The notes below the pieces were generated by a model. The model worked only from the letters and a program-made list of their open reading frames with translations. It was not told the origin of the DNA and did not search any database. From NCBI GenBank assembly GCA_963801855.1, contig CAWDGK010000005.1, positions 310,001-374,000 on the forward strand: a DNA stretch of 64,000 bases, given 5' to 3'. The stretch is from JACDAN01 sp963801855. GTDB lineage: Bacteria; Actinomycetota; Thermoleophilia; Gaiellales; Gaiellaceae. Shown here piece after piece: positions 50,747 through 57,459 of the stretch (positions within the stretch are counted from its first letter, which is position 1; each line of letters opens with the position of its first letter). The translations under genes and the position numbers were made by a program.

Positions 50747-52369
50747 ATGGTTCTCCTCGGGATCGCGTTCGTCGCAGGCCTGATCACGGCCCTGTCGCCG
50801 TGCATCCTCCCCGTGCTTCCGATCCTCCTCGCGGGCGGCGCGTCGGGGCGGCGTCCCTACGGGATCATCCTCGGGCTCGTCGGCAGCTTCAGCGTCTTCA
50901 CTGTCGTCGGCGCCTCGATCCTCGACTCGCTCGGGCTGCCGCAGGACGCTCTACGCAACCTGGCGATCGTCCTGCTCTTTCTCCTCGCGGCGACCCTCCT
51001 CTTTCCTCGGGTTGCCGGCCTCGCCGAGCGGCCACTCCTCTTCCTGACCCGGCGCCGCCCGAACACGGAGAGCAACGGCGTCGTTCTCGGGATGAGCCTC
51101 GGGCTCGTGTTCGTGCCCTGCGCAGGCCCAGTCCTCGCTGCGGTGACCGCGCTTTCGGCGACCGGCGGTGGTGGGCTCGAGACCTTTTTCGTCGCGGTCG
51201 CCTACTCCCTCGGCGCGGCGCTCCCCATGCTCGCGATTGCGATCGGAAGCCAGCGCCTGACCCGAGGAGTCAGCTTCTTTCGGCGACACGCGGAAGGGAC
51301 GCGACGCGTCGCAGGCGGCCTGCTCGCCCTGAGCGCTCTCGTGATCGCGCTCGGTGTCGACCAGCGGTTCACGACGGCCGTGCCCGGCTACACCGAGGCG
51401 CTCCAGGAGAAGGTCGAGCAGAGCCCCACGGCACGGAGGGAGCTCGCGAAGCTTCGCCGGGTGGCCTCACGGCAACCGATCGCGGACAGTGGCCCGGCCC
51501 AGACTGCGCCCGAGTTCGAGGGCATCGTCGAGTGGGTGAACAGCGAGGCGCTCACCACCCAGGGCCTGCGCGGCCGGGTCGTGCTCGTCGATTTCTGGAC
51601 GTACTCGTGCGTCAACTGCCTGAGAACCCTTCCGCACCTCAAGGCCTGGGACCGGGAGTACCGAGACGACGGACTGACGATCGTGGGCGTCCATTCGCCC
51701 GAGTTTGCGTTCGAGCGCGAGGCGGACAACGTGAGAGCCGCCGTGAAGAAGCTCGGGATCCGGTATCCGGTCGCACTCGACAACGACTTCGCCACCTGGA
51801 CCGCGTACGCGAACGAGTACTGGCCGGCCAAGTACCTCATCGACCGCGCGGGCCGGGTCCGGTACTTCCATTTCGGTGAGGGCGAGTACGACGAGACCGA
51901 GCGGCAGATCCGGACCTATCTGGGCGACGGGGTCACTGGAGACGCGTCCGAGGTGGCGGAGCGGCGGGGAAGCGTGCGCACGACGCCGGAGACGTATCTC
52001 GGTTACGGGCGCATCGACCGGTTCGTCGGTCCGATCGTCCCCGGCCGCGAGCGAACGTACCGCTTCCCCACCGAGCCGCTCGGCTCCGACGAGATGGCCT
52101 ACGCGGGGCGGGTGAAGGTCGAGGAGGAGCGCCTCGTGGCCGGCAAGGAAGCTCGGCTGCGGATCCAGTTTCTCGCCCGGGAGGTGAACCTCGTTCTCGG
52201 TGGACGAGGCAAGCTCGAGGTGCTCCTCGACGGGAAGCCTCAGAAGACCCTGGCGATCGGCGGGGAGCCGCGCCTCTACAACCTGCTCGAGCTACCGGGC
52301 CTCCACGAGGGGCTACTCGAGCTTCGGTTCGCGCCGGGCCTCTCCGCGTACGCGTTTACGTTCGGCTGA
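50747..52369 (+). CDS. DipZ-type CcdA-thioredoxin fusion
   Basis: A 540-residue membrane thiol-redox protein. Residues 1-215 form a CcdA-like six-helix electron channel with cysteines in LSPCILPVLP and FVPCAGPVLA. Residues 265-405 are an outer TlpA/thioredoxin domain with the active site WTYSCVNC. Residues 410-540 are a beta domain (YLGYGRIDRFVGP...) as in mycobacterial DipZ. It carries reductant outward for cytochrome c maturation or disulfide repair, fitting the nearby cytochromes. Leaderless ATG. Its TGA stop begins the second 166-bp palindrome. Confidence 0.92.
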   Translation: MVLLGIAFVAGLITALSPCILPVLPILLAGGASGRRPYGIILGLVGSFSVFTVVGASILDSLGLPQDALRNLAIVLLFLLAATLLFPRVAGLAERPLLFLTRRRPNTESNGVVLGMSLGLVFVPCAGPVLAAVTALSATGGGGLETFFVAVAYSLGAALPMLAIAIGSQRLTRGVSFFRRHAEGTRRVAGGLLALSALVIALGVDQRFTTAVPGYTEALQEKVEQSPTARRELAKLRRVASRQPIADSGPAQTAPEFEGIVEWVNSEALTTQGLRGRVVLVDFWTYSCVNCLRTLPHLKAWDREYRDDGLTIVGVHSPEFAFEREADNVRAAVKKLGIRYPVALDNDFATWTAYANEYWPAKYLIDRAGRVRYFHFGEGEYDETERQIRTYLGDGVTGDASEVAERRGSVRTTPETYLGYGRIDRFVGPIVPGRERTYRFPTEPLGSDEMAYAGRVKVEEERLVAGKEARLRIQFLAREVNLVLGGRGKLEVLLDGKPQKTLAIGGEPRLYNLLELPGLHEGLLELRFAPGLSAYAFTFG

Positions 52370-52534
52370 GGAGGGTTTGACGCAAAACGGCTGTGCCGCC
52401 AGGCTGCGCTGCTCGCCCCCAGGACGGCGTCCTCAGTCGCGCCCGTATCGAAGAGATACGAACGCTCCCTGTGTCCTTGCCTGGGAACGAGCATCGCACC
52501 CTGGCAACGAGCGCTTTCGCGCCAAACCCTCCTA
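52369..52534. repeat. 166-bp long imperfect palindrome, family 1, copy B
   Basis: Self-complementary over its length around GTATC-GAAGA-GATAC at 52445-52459. Outer ends: GGAGGGTTTGACGCAAAA and TTTCGCGCCAAACCCTCC (inverse complement with two mismatches). It fills the gap between the DipZ stop (TGA, 52367-52369) and the stop of the convergent cytochrome gene (TAG, 52534-52532). It has the same length and orientation-neutral structure as copy A at 24311. Confidence 0.87.
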
Positions 52535-53908
52535 GGTCGCGACCGCGCCGCGCGCGCACTCGGCGAAGAACCGTTTCGTGACCGCGCGACACGCGGCGCG
52601 CCGCTCCTCGCGGTATGCGTGCAGGCCGCCGAGGATCGTCCCGATCCCCTCGAAGCAGTAGGCACGGCTCGACGCCGGCGCCGACTGGCAGAGGGGAGTC
52701 GCGCGCTTCGGCCCCGCATCGTTCGAGACGATGTCCCGCGCCGCGCCGTAGATGCACTCGCGCGCGAGCTTGCCGGCACGTCCGCAGATCTCGAGAATCT
52801 CGCGGGCGTTCTGGCGTGTGGTGCCGGACGCGTCCCGACCGAGCGACTGGAAGCACGTGGCGATCCAGGCCTGCTCGCTCTTCATGCAGGTGTCGACCGT
52901 TTTCTGCCAGTCGTAGCCGTTCGCGGCGAGGATTCGAGAGGTCACCATCAGGTAGCAGTAGAGCTTGTGTTTCTCCTTGACGACGTTGCACGGGTAGATC
53001 AGGTTGTCGTCGCGCAGCCAGCGTGATTTCACGCCGTACGAGGACGAGACGTTCTCCATGAAGACGCCGGCGTGACAGGACGTCTGATCCCAATCCGTCG
53101 TCAGCAAGTCGCAGACGCGGAGGGACTCGGTCAGGTCGTACCCGGTGTGGATCATCAGGCCGTGTCCGAGCCCGTGGACGCACTGGTAGGCGATGTAGCT
53201 CGTCCGGCGGATGTCCTCTCCGACGCAGATCGAGCGGCTCTTGGCGGGCAGCTCATCCTTCGAGAAGCCGAAGAACGAATGCTCGACGACGCCGTGGTAG
53301 TAGCCCGACCAGCAGGTCGCGCGGCCCTCGGTGAGCGCCTGCGCGACGCTTCCCTTGTGGTGCTGGAGTGACGCCGATCCGATCGTGTGCGCGATCCGGT
53401 GGCAGTCCGACTCGACGGCCTTGTCCGAGGACTGCTTCTCCTCGAAGAGGTCGAGAGCGGGCTTCGGCCCCTCTCTGAAGGCGATGTTGCCGAACGCCTG
53501 ACGCCGGCAGTCGGCGTCGAGACAGCCCTCGAGCCGCTCGGTGTTGGCCTTGAAGGGGCCGATGACCGGCGCGCCTGCCGCGGCCTGGCCGTCCTCGCCG
53601 CCGGAGACGAAACGCGCGACGTCCTGGATCTCCTGCTCGCTCAGCTCGCCTTCGAACGACGGCATGCCGCCGCCTCCGCCTTTCACTTTCTGCACGGCCT
53701 CGTCGAAGGACGGGCTCTCGTCGTCGAGATTCGGACCCACGGAACCGCTCGAGCCTGCCGCCTCGAACGTGTGGCAGCTGCCGCACCCGGCCTCGGCGTA
53801 GACACTCGCGCCTGGACCCTTGGCCGTGCCGCCGGAGTCGTCGCCTCCGCAGCCTGCAAGGAGGCCGATCGAGAGAGCGGCGAGGGCCGAGACGAGCCGG
53901 AAGCTCAT
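52532..53908 (-). CDS. Cytochrome c lipoprotein fused to a Cys/His-rich domain
   Basis: A 458-residue exported protein. A lipobox (LAALSIGLLAGC) is followed by one cytochrome c domain (CGSCH about residue 41, Met in GMPSFEGE). The remaining ~330 residues form a domain I cannot name: over fifteen Cys and many His in repeated patterns such as DCHRIAHTIG, CWSGYYHGVVEH, CVHGLGHGLM, SCHAGVFMEN and KLYCYLMVTSRIL. No second CxxCH occurs, so it is not a multihaem protein; metal or disulfide clusters are likely. The ATG at 53908 has TACTCT six bases upstream. Divergent from the methyltransferase gene. Confidence 0.82.
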   Translation of the reverse strand: MSFRLVSALAALSIGLLAGCGGDDSGGTAKGPGASVYAEAGCGSCHTFEAAGSSGSVGPNLDDESPSFDEAVQKVKGGGGGMPSFEGELSEQEIQDVARFVSGGEDGQAAAGAPVIGPFKANTERLEGCLDADCRRQAFGNIAFREGPKPALDLFEEKQSSDKAVESDCHRIAHTIGSASLQHHKGSVAQALTEGRATCWSGYYHGVVEHSFFGFSKDELPAKSRSICVGEDIRRTSYIAYQCVHGLGHGLMIHTGYDLTESLRVCDLLTTDWDQTSCHAGVFMENVSSSYGVKSRWLRDDNLIYPCNVVKEKHKLYCYLMVTSRILAANGYDWQKTVDTCMKSEQAWIATCFQSLGRDASGTTRQNAREILEICGRAGKLARECIYGAARDIVSNDAGPKRATPLCQSAPASSRAYCFEGIGTILGGLHAYREERRAACRAVTKRFFAECARGAVAT

Positions 53909-53914
53909 CGTCCT

Positions 53915-53933
53915 AGAGTAGTGGCGATACCCT
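53915..53933. promoter_or_regulatory. Back-to-back -10 boxes of a divergent gene pair
   Basis: Minus strand TACTCT (53920-53915), six bases before ATG 53908; plus strand TACCCT (53928-53933), eight bases before ATG 53942. The two starts are only 33 bases apart, so the promoters are nearly superimposed. Confidence 0.6.
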
Positions 53934-53941
53934 GAAATGCC

Positions 53942-54589
53942 ATGGCCGGCTGCTGTTCGGGACACTCATATGACGAGTTCTTCACGGAGAAGGCCGCGAG
54001 ACGCGACGCACGGCTCCTCCGGCGGCGCGGGCTCGACACGACGGCTCGCAGAATCGCCCGCTTCGTCGCTCGCCGCGGGATTCCTGGCGCGACTGCGCTC
54101 GATGTCGGCGGCGGGGTTGGCGCCCTCGGCCTGGAACTGATCAAGGGCGGTGCCGCGCGGGTCGTGACGGTCGAGCTGTCGTCCGGCTACGACCGGGTGG
54201 CCGGTGAGCTGGCGAGCGCCGAAGGCGCCGGCGACCGAGTCGAGCGGCGTGTCCTCGACTTTGCGACGCAGGCCGGCGAGCTTCCCCTCGTGGACGTCGT
54301 CGTCATGAACCGCGTCGTCTGTTGCTACCCGGACTACGAGACGCTGCTCGGTGCGGCTGCCGGGCGGGCGAACCGCCTGCTCGCCTTCAGCTTCCCGAAG
54401 GAAACCTGGTGGACTCGCGGCGGCTCACTGATCGCAAATGCCGTCCTCGGGCTTCGGCGCTGCGATTTTCGCTCGTTCGTCCATCCACCGGCCGCGTTGA
54501 TCGCGACCGCCGAGGCGCACGGCTTCCAACTCGCCTACGAGCACGAGGGAGCGCTCTGGCGGGTTGCAGGCTTCGAGCGCGCCGCGTGA
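53942..54589 (+). CDS. Class I SAM-dependent methyltransferase
   Basis: A 215-residue Rossmann methyltransferase beginning MAGCCSGHSYDEFFTEKAARRDA. Motif I is ALDVGGGVGALGLELIKGG, followed by VVTVELSSGYD (acidic residue of motif II) and VVMNRVVCCYPDYETLL (motif IV/V region). This pattern, including the CCYPDYE phrase, is shared with methyltransferases annotated as Mg-protoporphyrin methyltransferase-like, but the substrate is uncertain. Two tandem Cys at the N-terminus are notable. sufS starts 29 bases downstream with its own promoter. Confidence 0.85.
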   Translation: MAGCCSGHSYDEFFTEKAARRDARLLRRRGLDTTARRIARFVARRGIPGATALDVGGGVGALGLELIKGGAARVVTVELSSGYDRVAGELASAEGAGDRVERRVLDFATQAGELPLVDVVVMNRVVCCYPDYETLLGAAAGRANRLLAFSFPKETWWTRGGSLIANAVLGLRRCDFRSFVHPPAALIATAEAHGFQLAYEHEGALWRVAGFERAA

Positions 54590-54606
54590 CGCCAACCCCG
54601 CCGGGA

Positions 54607-54612
54607 TACGAT
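54607..54612 (+). promoter_or_regulatory. -10 box of sufS, leaderless
   Basis: TACGAT, six bases before the ATG at 54619. Confidence 0.6.
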
Positions 54613-54618
54613 GGCCCC

Positions 54619-55863
54619 ATGGCCGTCGAGGCTCGCGCAACGCTCGATGCGCAGAAGCTGCGCGCGGACTTCCCGATCCTTCACCAGGAGATCAACGGGA
54701 AGCCGCTCGCCTACCTCGACTCGGCGGTCACCTCCCAGAAGCCGCGTCAGGTGCTGGACGCGATGACGACCTTCTACGAGACGTCCTACGGCAACGTGCA
54801 TCGGGGGGTCTATGCCCTCGCCGAGCGCTCCACCGAGGCGTTCGAGGGCGCCCGTGACCGGATTGCGAAGTTCGTGAACGCGCCGTCGTCCCGCGAGCTG
54901 ATCTTCACCCGGAATGCGACGGAGAGCCTGAACCTCGTCGCCTACGCCTACGGGCTCGCCCGTCTGGGCCCGGGAGACGTCGTCGTCGTCACCGAGCTCG
55001 AGCACCACTCGAACTTCGTTCCCTGGCAGTACGTCGCCAAGCGCACGGGGGCCGAGTTCCGGATGATCCGCCTCACCGACACCGGGGAGCTCGACCTCGA
55101 CGGCCTGGATGAGATCGCCGGGGCGGGGCAGATCAAGATCGTCGCGGCCAATCTCGTCTCGAACTCACTCGGGACGGTCAACCCGATCGAGCGGCTGACC
55201 GCCTGGGCTCACGAGCAGGGCGGGATCATGGTCGTCGACGGGGCGCAAGCCGCGCCGCACCGCGCGATCGACGTCCAGGCGCTCGACTGCGACTTCTTCG
55301 CCTTCTCCGCGCACAAGATGTGTGGGCCGAGCGGCGTCGGCGCGCTCTGGGGCCGGCGCGAGCTCTTCGAGGGGATGGAGCCCTTCAACCTCGGCGGCCA
55401 CATGATCCGCAAGGTTCAGTTCGAGGAGACGACCTGGGGCGATCTCCCGCACAAGTTCGAGGCCGGGACCGCGCCCATCGCGGAGGCGGTCGGCTTCGGG
55501 GCGGCCGTCGACTACCTGAACGATGTAGGGCTCGAGGCCATCGAGCAGTACGAGCACGACATGGTCACCTACGCGCTCGAACGCCTGGCGGACGTCCCGG
55601 GAATCCGTCTGTACGGTCCGCCGCCGGAGCGGAGGGCCGGAATCGTCTCGTTCAACATGGACGGGATCCACCCGCACGACGTCGCGCAGGTGCAGGACTG
55701 GGAGGGGATCGCGATCCGCGCGGGGCACCACTGTTGCCAGCCGCTGATGGCCCGGCTCGGCGTCGCAGCGACGAACCGCGCGAGCTTCTACCTCTACACG
55801 GTGCCCGACGAGATCGACCGCCTCGCCGACGGGCTCCTCCGCGCGCGAAAAGTCTTCGGCTAG
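54619..55863 (+). CDS. sufS: Cysteine desulfurase SufS
   Basis: A 414-residue PLP enzyme that moves sulfur from cysteine to SufU. Landmarks are YLDSAVTSQKP, GNVHRGVYALAERST, TRNATESLNLVA, VTELEHHSNFVPW, DGAQAAPH, the PLP Lys in FSAHKMCGPSGVGALWG and the catalytic Cys in RAGHHCCQPLM. Length is normal. The ATG at 54619 is apparently leaderless. Its TAG stop is part of the sufU -10 box. Confidence 0.96.
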   Translation: MAVEARATLDAQKLRADFPILHQEINGKPLAYLDSAVTSQKPRQVLDAMTTFYETSYGNVHRGVYALAERSTEAFEGARDRIAKFVNAPSSRELIFTRNATESLNLVAYAYGLARLGPGDVVVVTELEHHSNFVPWQYVAKRTGAEFRMIRLTDTGELDLDGLDEIAGAGQIKIVAANLVSNSLGTVNPIERLTAWAHEQGGIMVVDGAQAAPHRAIDVQALDCDFFAFSAHKMCGPSGVGALWGRRELFEGMEPFNLGGHMIRKVQFEETTWGDLPHKFEAGTAPIAEAVGFGAAVDYLNDVGLEAIEQYEHDMVTYALERLADVPGIRLYGPPPERRAGIVSFNMDGIHPHDVAQVQDWEGIAIRAGHHCCQPLMARLGVAATNRASFYLYTVPDEIDRLADGLLRARKVFG

Positions 55864-55866
55864 CCT
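55861..55866 (+). promoter_or_regulatory. -10 box of sufU overlapping the sufS stop codon
   Basis: TAGCCT, seven bases before the ATG at 55874; TAG is the sufS stop. Confidence 0.55.
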
Positions 55867-55873
55867 CAACAGC

Positions 55874-56299
55874 ATGGACATGTATCGCGAGGTGATCCTC
55901 GATCACTACAAGAACCCGCGCGGGCACGGGGTGATCGACGATGCCGACGCGCACGCGGAGGGGATGAACCCGCTCTGCGGCGACGAGGTCGCGATCTACG
56001 TCGAGTTCGGAGAGGACGGAGAGACGATCGACGAGGTCAAGTTCTCGGGGCGCGGGTGCGCGATCAGCCAGGCGTCGACGTCGATGCTGATGGAGATGGT
56101 GCAGGGGCGCACGGCGACGGAAGTCGGGGAGCTCTCGAAGGACGAGTTGCTGGAGGAGATCGGCATCCCGCTGACGCCGATCCGCCTCAAGTGCGCGCTG
56201 CTCGGGCTCGGGGTCCTGAAGGTTGCGCTGCACCGATCGAAAGGCACGCCGCTGCCCGAGGAGTGGGCGGGCCTGGACGACCAGTTCAAGGTCAGCTAA
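55874..56299 (+). CDS. sufU: Zinc-dependent sulfur-transfer/scaffold protein SufU
   Basis: A 141-residue IscU-fold protein beginning MDMYREVILDHYKNPRGHG. The three Cys ligands are in NPLCGDEV, GRGCAISQASTSM and RLKCALLG, and the extra loop before the last Cys marks the SufU rather than IscU type. It accepts persulfide from SufS and feeds SufBCD. The Rieske gene starts 5 bases after its stop. Confidence 0.94.
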   Translation: MDMYREVILDHYKNPRGHGVIDDADAHAEGMNPLCGDEVAIYVEFGEDGETIDEVKFSGRGCAISQASTSMLMEMVQGRTATEVGELSKDELLEEIGIPLTPIRLKCALLGLGVLKVALHRSKGTPLPEEWAGLDDQFKVS

Positions 56300-56304
56300 G
56301 CGAC

Positions 56305-56619
56305 TTGGCGCTGGTTACCGTCGGGCCGGTTGCGGAGCTGCCGCCGGGAACCGTGAAGATCGTCCACGTCGGCCAGGTCGCCGTCGGCGTCTACAACCTC
56401 GACGGTGAGTTCCATGCGATCGAGGACCGGTGCTCGCATGACGACGGCCCGCTCGCCGAGGGTGACTTCGACCCCGCGACGGGCGTTGCAGTGTGTCCGC
56501 GGCACGGGGCGAACTTCGACATCCGCACGGGCCGGGCGCTGACGCTCCCTGCCTACGAGCCCGTCGACACCTTTCCGGTGGTCGTGGAAGACGGTGTCGT
56601 CAAGGTGGAGATCAGTTGA
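56305..56619 (+). CDS. Rieske-type [2Fe-2S] ferredoxin
   Basis: A 104-residue single-domain Rieske protein, like the ferredoxin subunit of non-haem dioxygenases. Cluster ligands are C-x-H in EDRCSHDDGPLAEG and C-x2-H in VCPRHGANFD. Start is TTG at 56305, the only start consistent with the family N-terminus (VTVGPVAELPPGTVKIV). Small Rieske proteins are recurrent in actinobacterial suf operons as possible electron donors or clients. The stop overlaps the next gene as TTGA. Confidence 0.88.
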   Translation: MALVTVGPVAELPPGTVKIVHVGQVAVGVYNLDGEFHAIEDRCSHDDGPLAEGDFDPATGVAVCPRHGANFDIRTGRALTLPAYEPVDTFPVVVEDGVVKVEIS

Positions 56620-57203
56620 TCGACGACCGCGTTCGCGCAGTCCTCGCGCGCCTCGAGGCCGAGGACGCCGACGAGCGCTCCCAGGGCGTCGCCCGAGAGC
56701 TTCGGTCCCGCCAGGTCGCTCGTACCACCGGGCAATTCCTCTTCGCTCTCGTCGCCCCGCAGGCCGACTGCGAGGTGCTCGAGATCGGTGGCTCCCGCGG
56801 GTACTCGACGATCTGGCTGGCTGCCGGGGTCCGCAACCTCGGCGGGCGCGTGCTCTCACTGGAGGCCGACCCCGTGAAGTGCGAGGCCTGGCGGCGGAAC
56901 ATCGCCGAAGCCGGCGTCGAAGGAACGGCGCAGCTGGTCGAAGGCGATGCGTTCGAGACGCTTCCCGCGATCGACGACGTCTTCGACATCGTCTTCATCG
57001 ACGCCGAGAAGGAGCAGTACGAGCGGATCTTCGAGATCGCCCGTACCAAGGTCGAGCCAGGCGCGCTCTTCGTCGCCGACAACGTCCTTTCCCACGAAGA
57101 GACGCTCGGCTCCTACTCGCGCGCTCGCCAGGCCGACTCGACGCTGGAATCGATCACGCTGCCGCTCGATCGAGGGTTGGAGCTTTCCTCCGTCCTGCGC
57201 TAG
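56616..57203 (+). CDS. O-methyltransferase-like protein
   Basis: A 195-residue SAM-dependent enzyme of the caffeoyl-CoA/catechol OMT type. It has CEVLEIGGSRGYSTIWLA (motif I), VLSLEADPVKCE, FDIVFIDAEKEQY (metal-binding Asp) and LFVADNVLSHE (second metal Asp-Asn). Substrate unknown. TTG at 56616 overlaps the Rieske stop, so it is the last gene of sufS-sufU-Rieske-OMT. The structured RNA unit starts 5 bases after its stop. Confidence 0.87.
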   Translation: MIDDRVRAVLARLEAEDADERSQGVARELRSRQVARTTGQFLFALVAPQADCEVLEIGGSRGYSTIWLAAGVRNLGGRVLSLEADPVKCEAWRRNIAEAGVEGTAQLVEGDAFETLPAIDDVFDIVFIDAEKEQYERIFEIARTKVEPGALFVADNVLSHEETLGSYSRARQADSTLESITLPLDRGLELSSVLR

Positions 57204-57207
57204 CCGC

Positions 57208-57213
57208 TACATT
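57208..57213 (+). promoter_or_regulatory. -10 box of the small RNA unit upstream of the ABC-F gene
   Basis: TACATT, five bases after the O-methyltransferase stop. Predicted transcription start is about 57220. Confidence 0.5.
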
Positions 57214-57246
57214 TCTGGTTAACCGCGGAAAGGAGGTGGTCCGAGA

Positions 57247-57288
57247 GTGATTTCATCAAGTACGGGCAGTGGAGGTACCAGCGGGTAG
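57247..57288 (+). CDS. Putative 13-residue leader peptide
   Basis: GTG start after an extreme Shine-Dalgarno; predicted peptide MISSSTGSGGTSG, rich in Ser, Gly and Thr. The stop lies inside the GGTACC stem. It is too short to judge by codon use, so support comes only from the ribosome site and context. Confidence 0.4.
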   Translation: MISSSTGSGGTSG

Positions 57289-57410
57289 GGGCGTGTCCCC
57301 GGTACCGGAAGGGAACCGCCTAGCCAGCGTAGGGGATATCGCGCTACGCGCCGCCGGCCACTCGGCCGGCAGGAAGCGCTCCTACTAGAACACGCTGGTC
57401 ACCGGAAAAA

Positions 57411-57440
57411 GGGGCCGCCTCCGTGCGGCCCCTTTTCTTT
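57411..57440 (+). terminator. Intrinsic terminator upstream of the ABC-F gene
   Basis: GGGGCCGC-CTCCGT-GCGGCCCC followed by TTTTCTTT: the clearest classical terminator in the window, with a run of five A before the stem. Confidence 0.88.
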
Positions 57441-57445
57441 GCTCG

Positions 57446-57451
57446 TACCCT
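57446..57451 (+). promoter_or_regulatory. -10 box of the ABC-F gene
   Basis: TACCCT, eight bases before the ATG at 57460 and just after the terminator. Confidence 0.5.
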
Positions 57452-57459
57452 CTTTGGCC

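Larger units (their letters stand above)
57220..57440 (+). ncRNA. Structured RNA unit with leader peptide and terminator
   Basis: A 220-base stretch without a normal gene but with ordered signals: promoter (57208), a near-perfect anti-16S sequence AAAGGAGGTGGTCC (57229-57242), a 13-codon frame (57247-57288), a stem around GGTACC...GGTACC with inner GGGG-CGTGT-CCCC (57273-57306), GCGTAG...CTACGC (57327-57349), GCCGGCC-ACTC-GGCCGGC (57353-57370) and a terminator (57411-57440). It could be a stand-alone small RNA or small-protein gene, or an attenuating leader of the ABC-F gene. No known RNA family was recognised. Confidence 0.55.

Noticed and set aside
57220..57440. 6S RNA, tmRNA, RNase P RNA or SRP RNA
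   Set aside because: The stems are serial rather than a single rod, no tRNA-like ends or tag frame are present, and the SRP GGAAG/AGCA core with its stem was not found.
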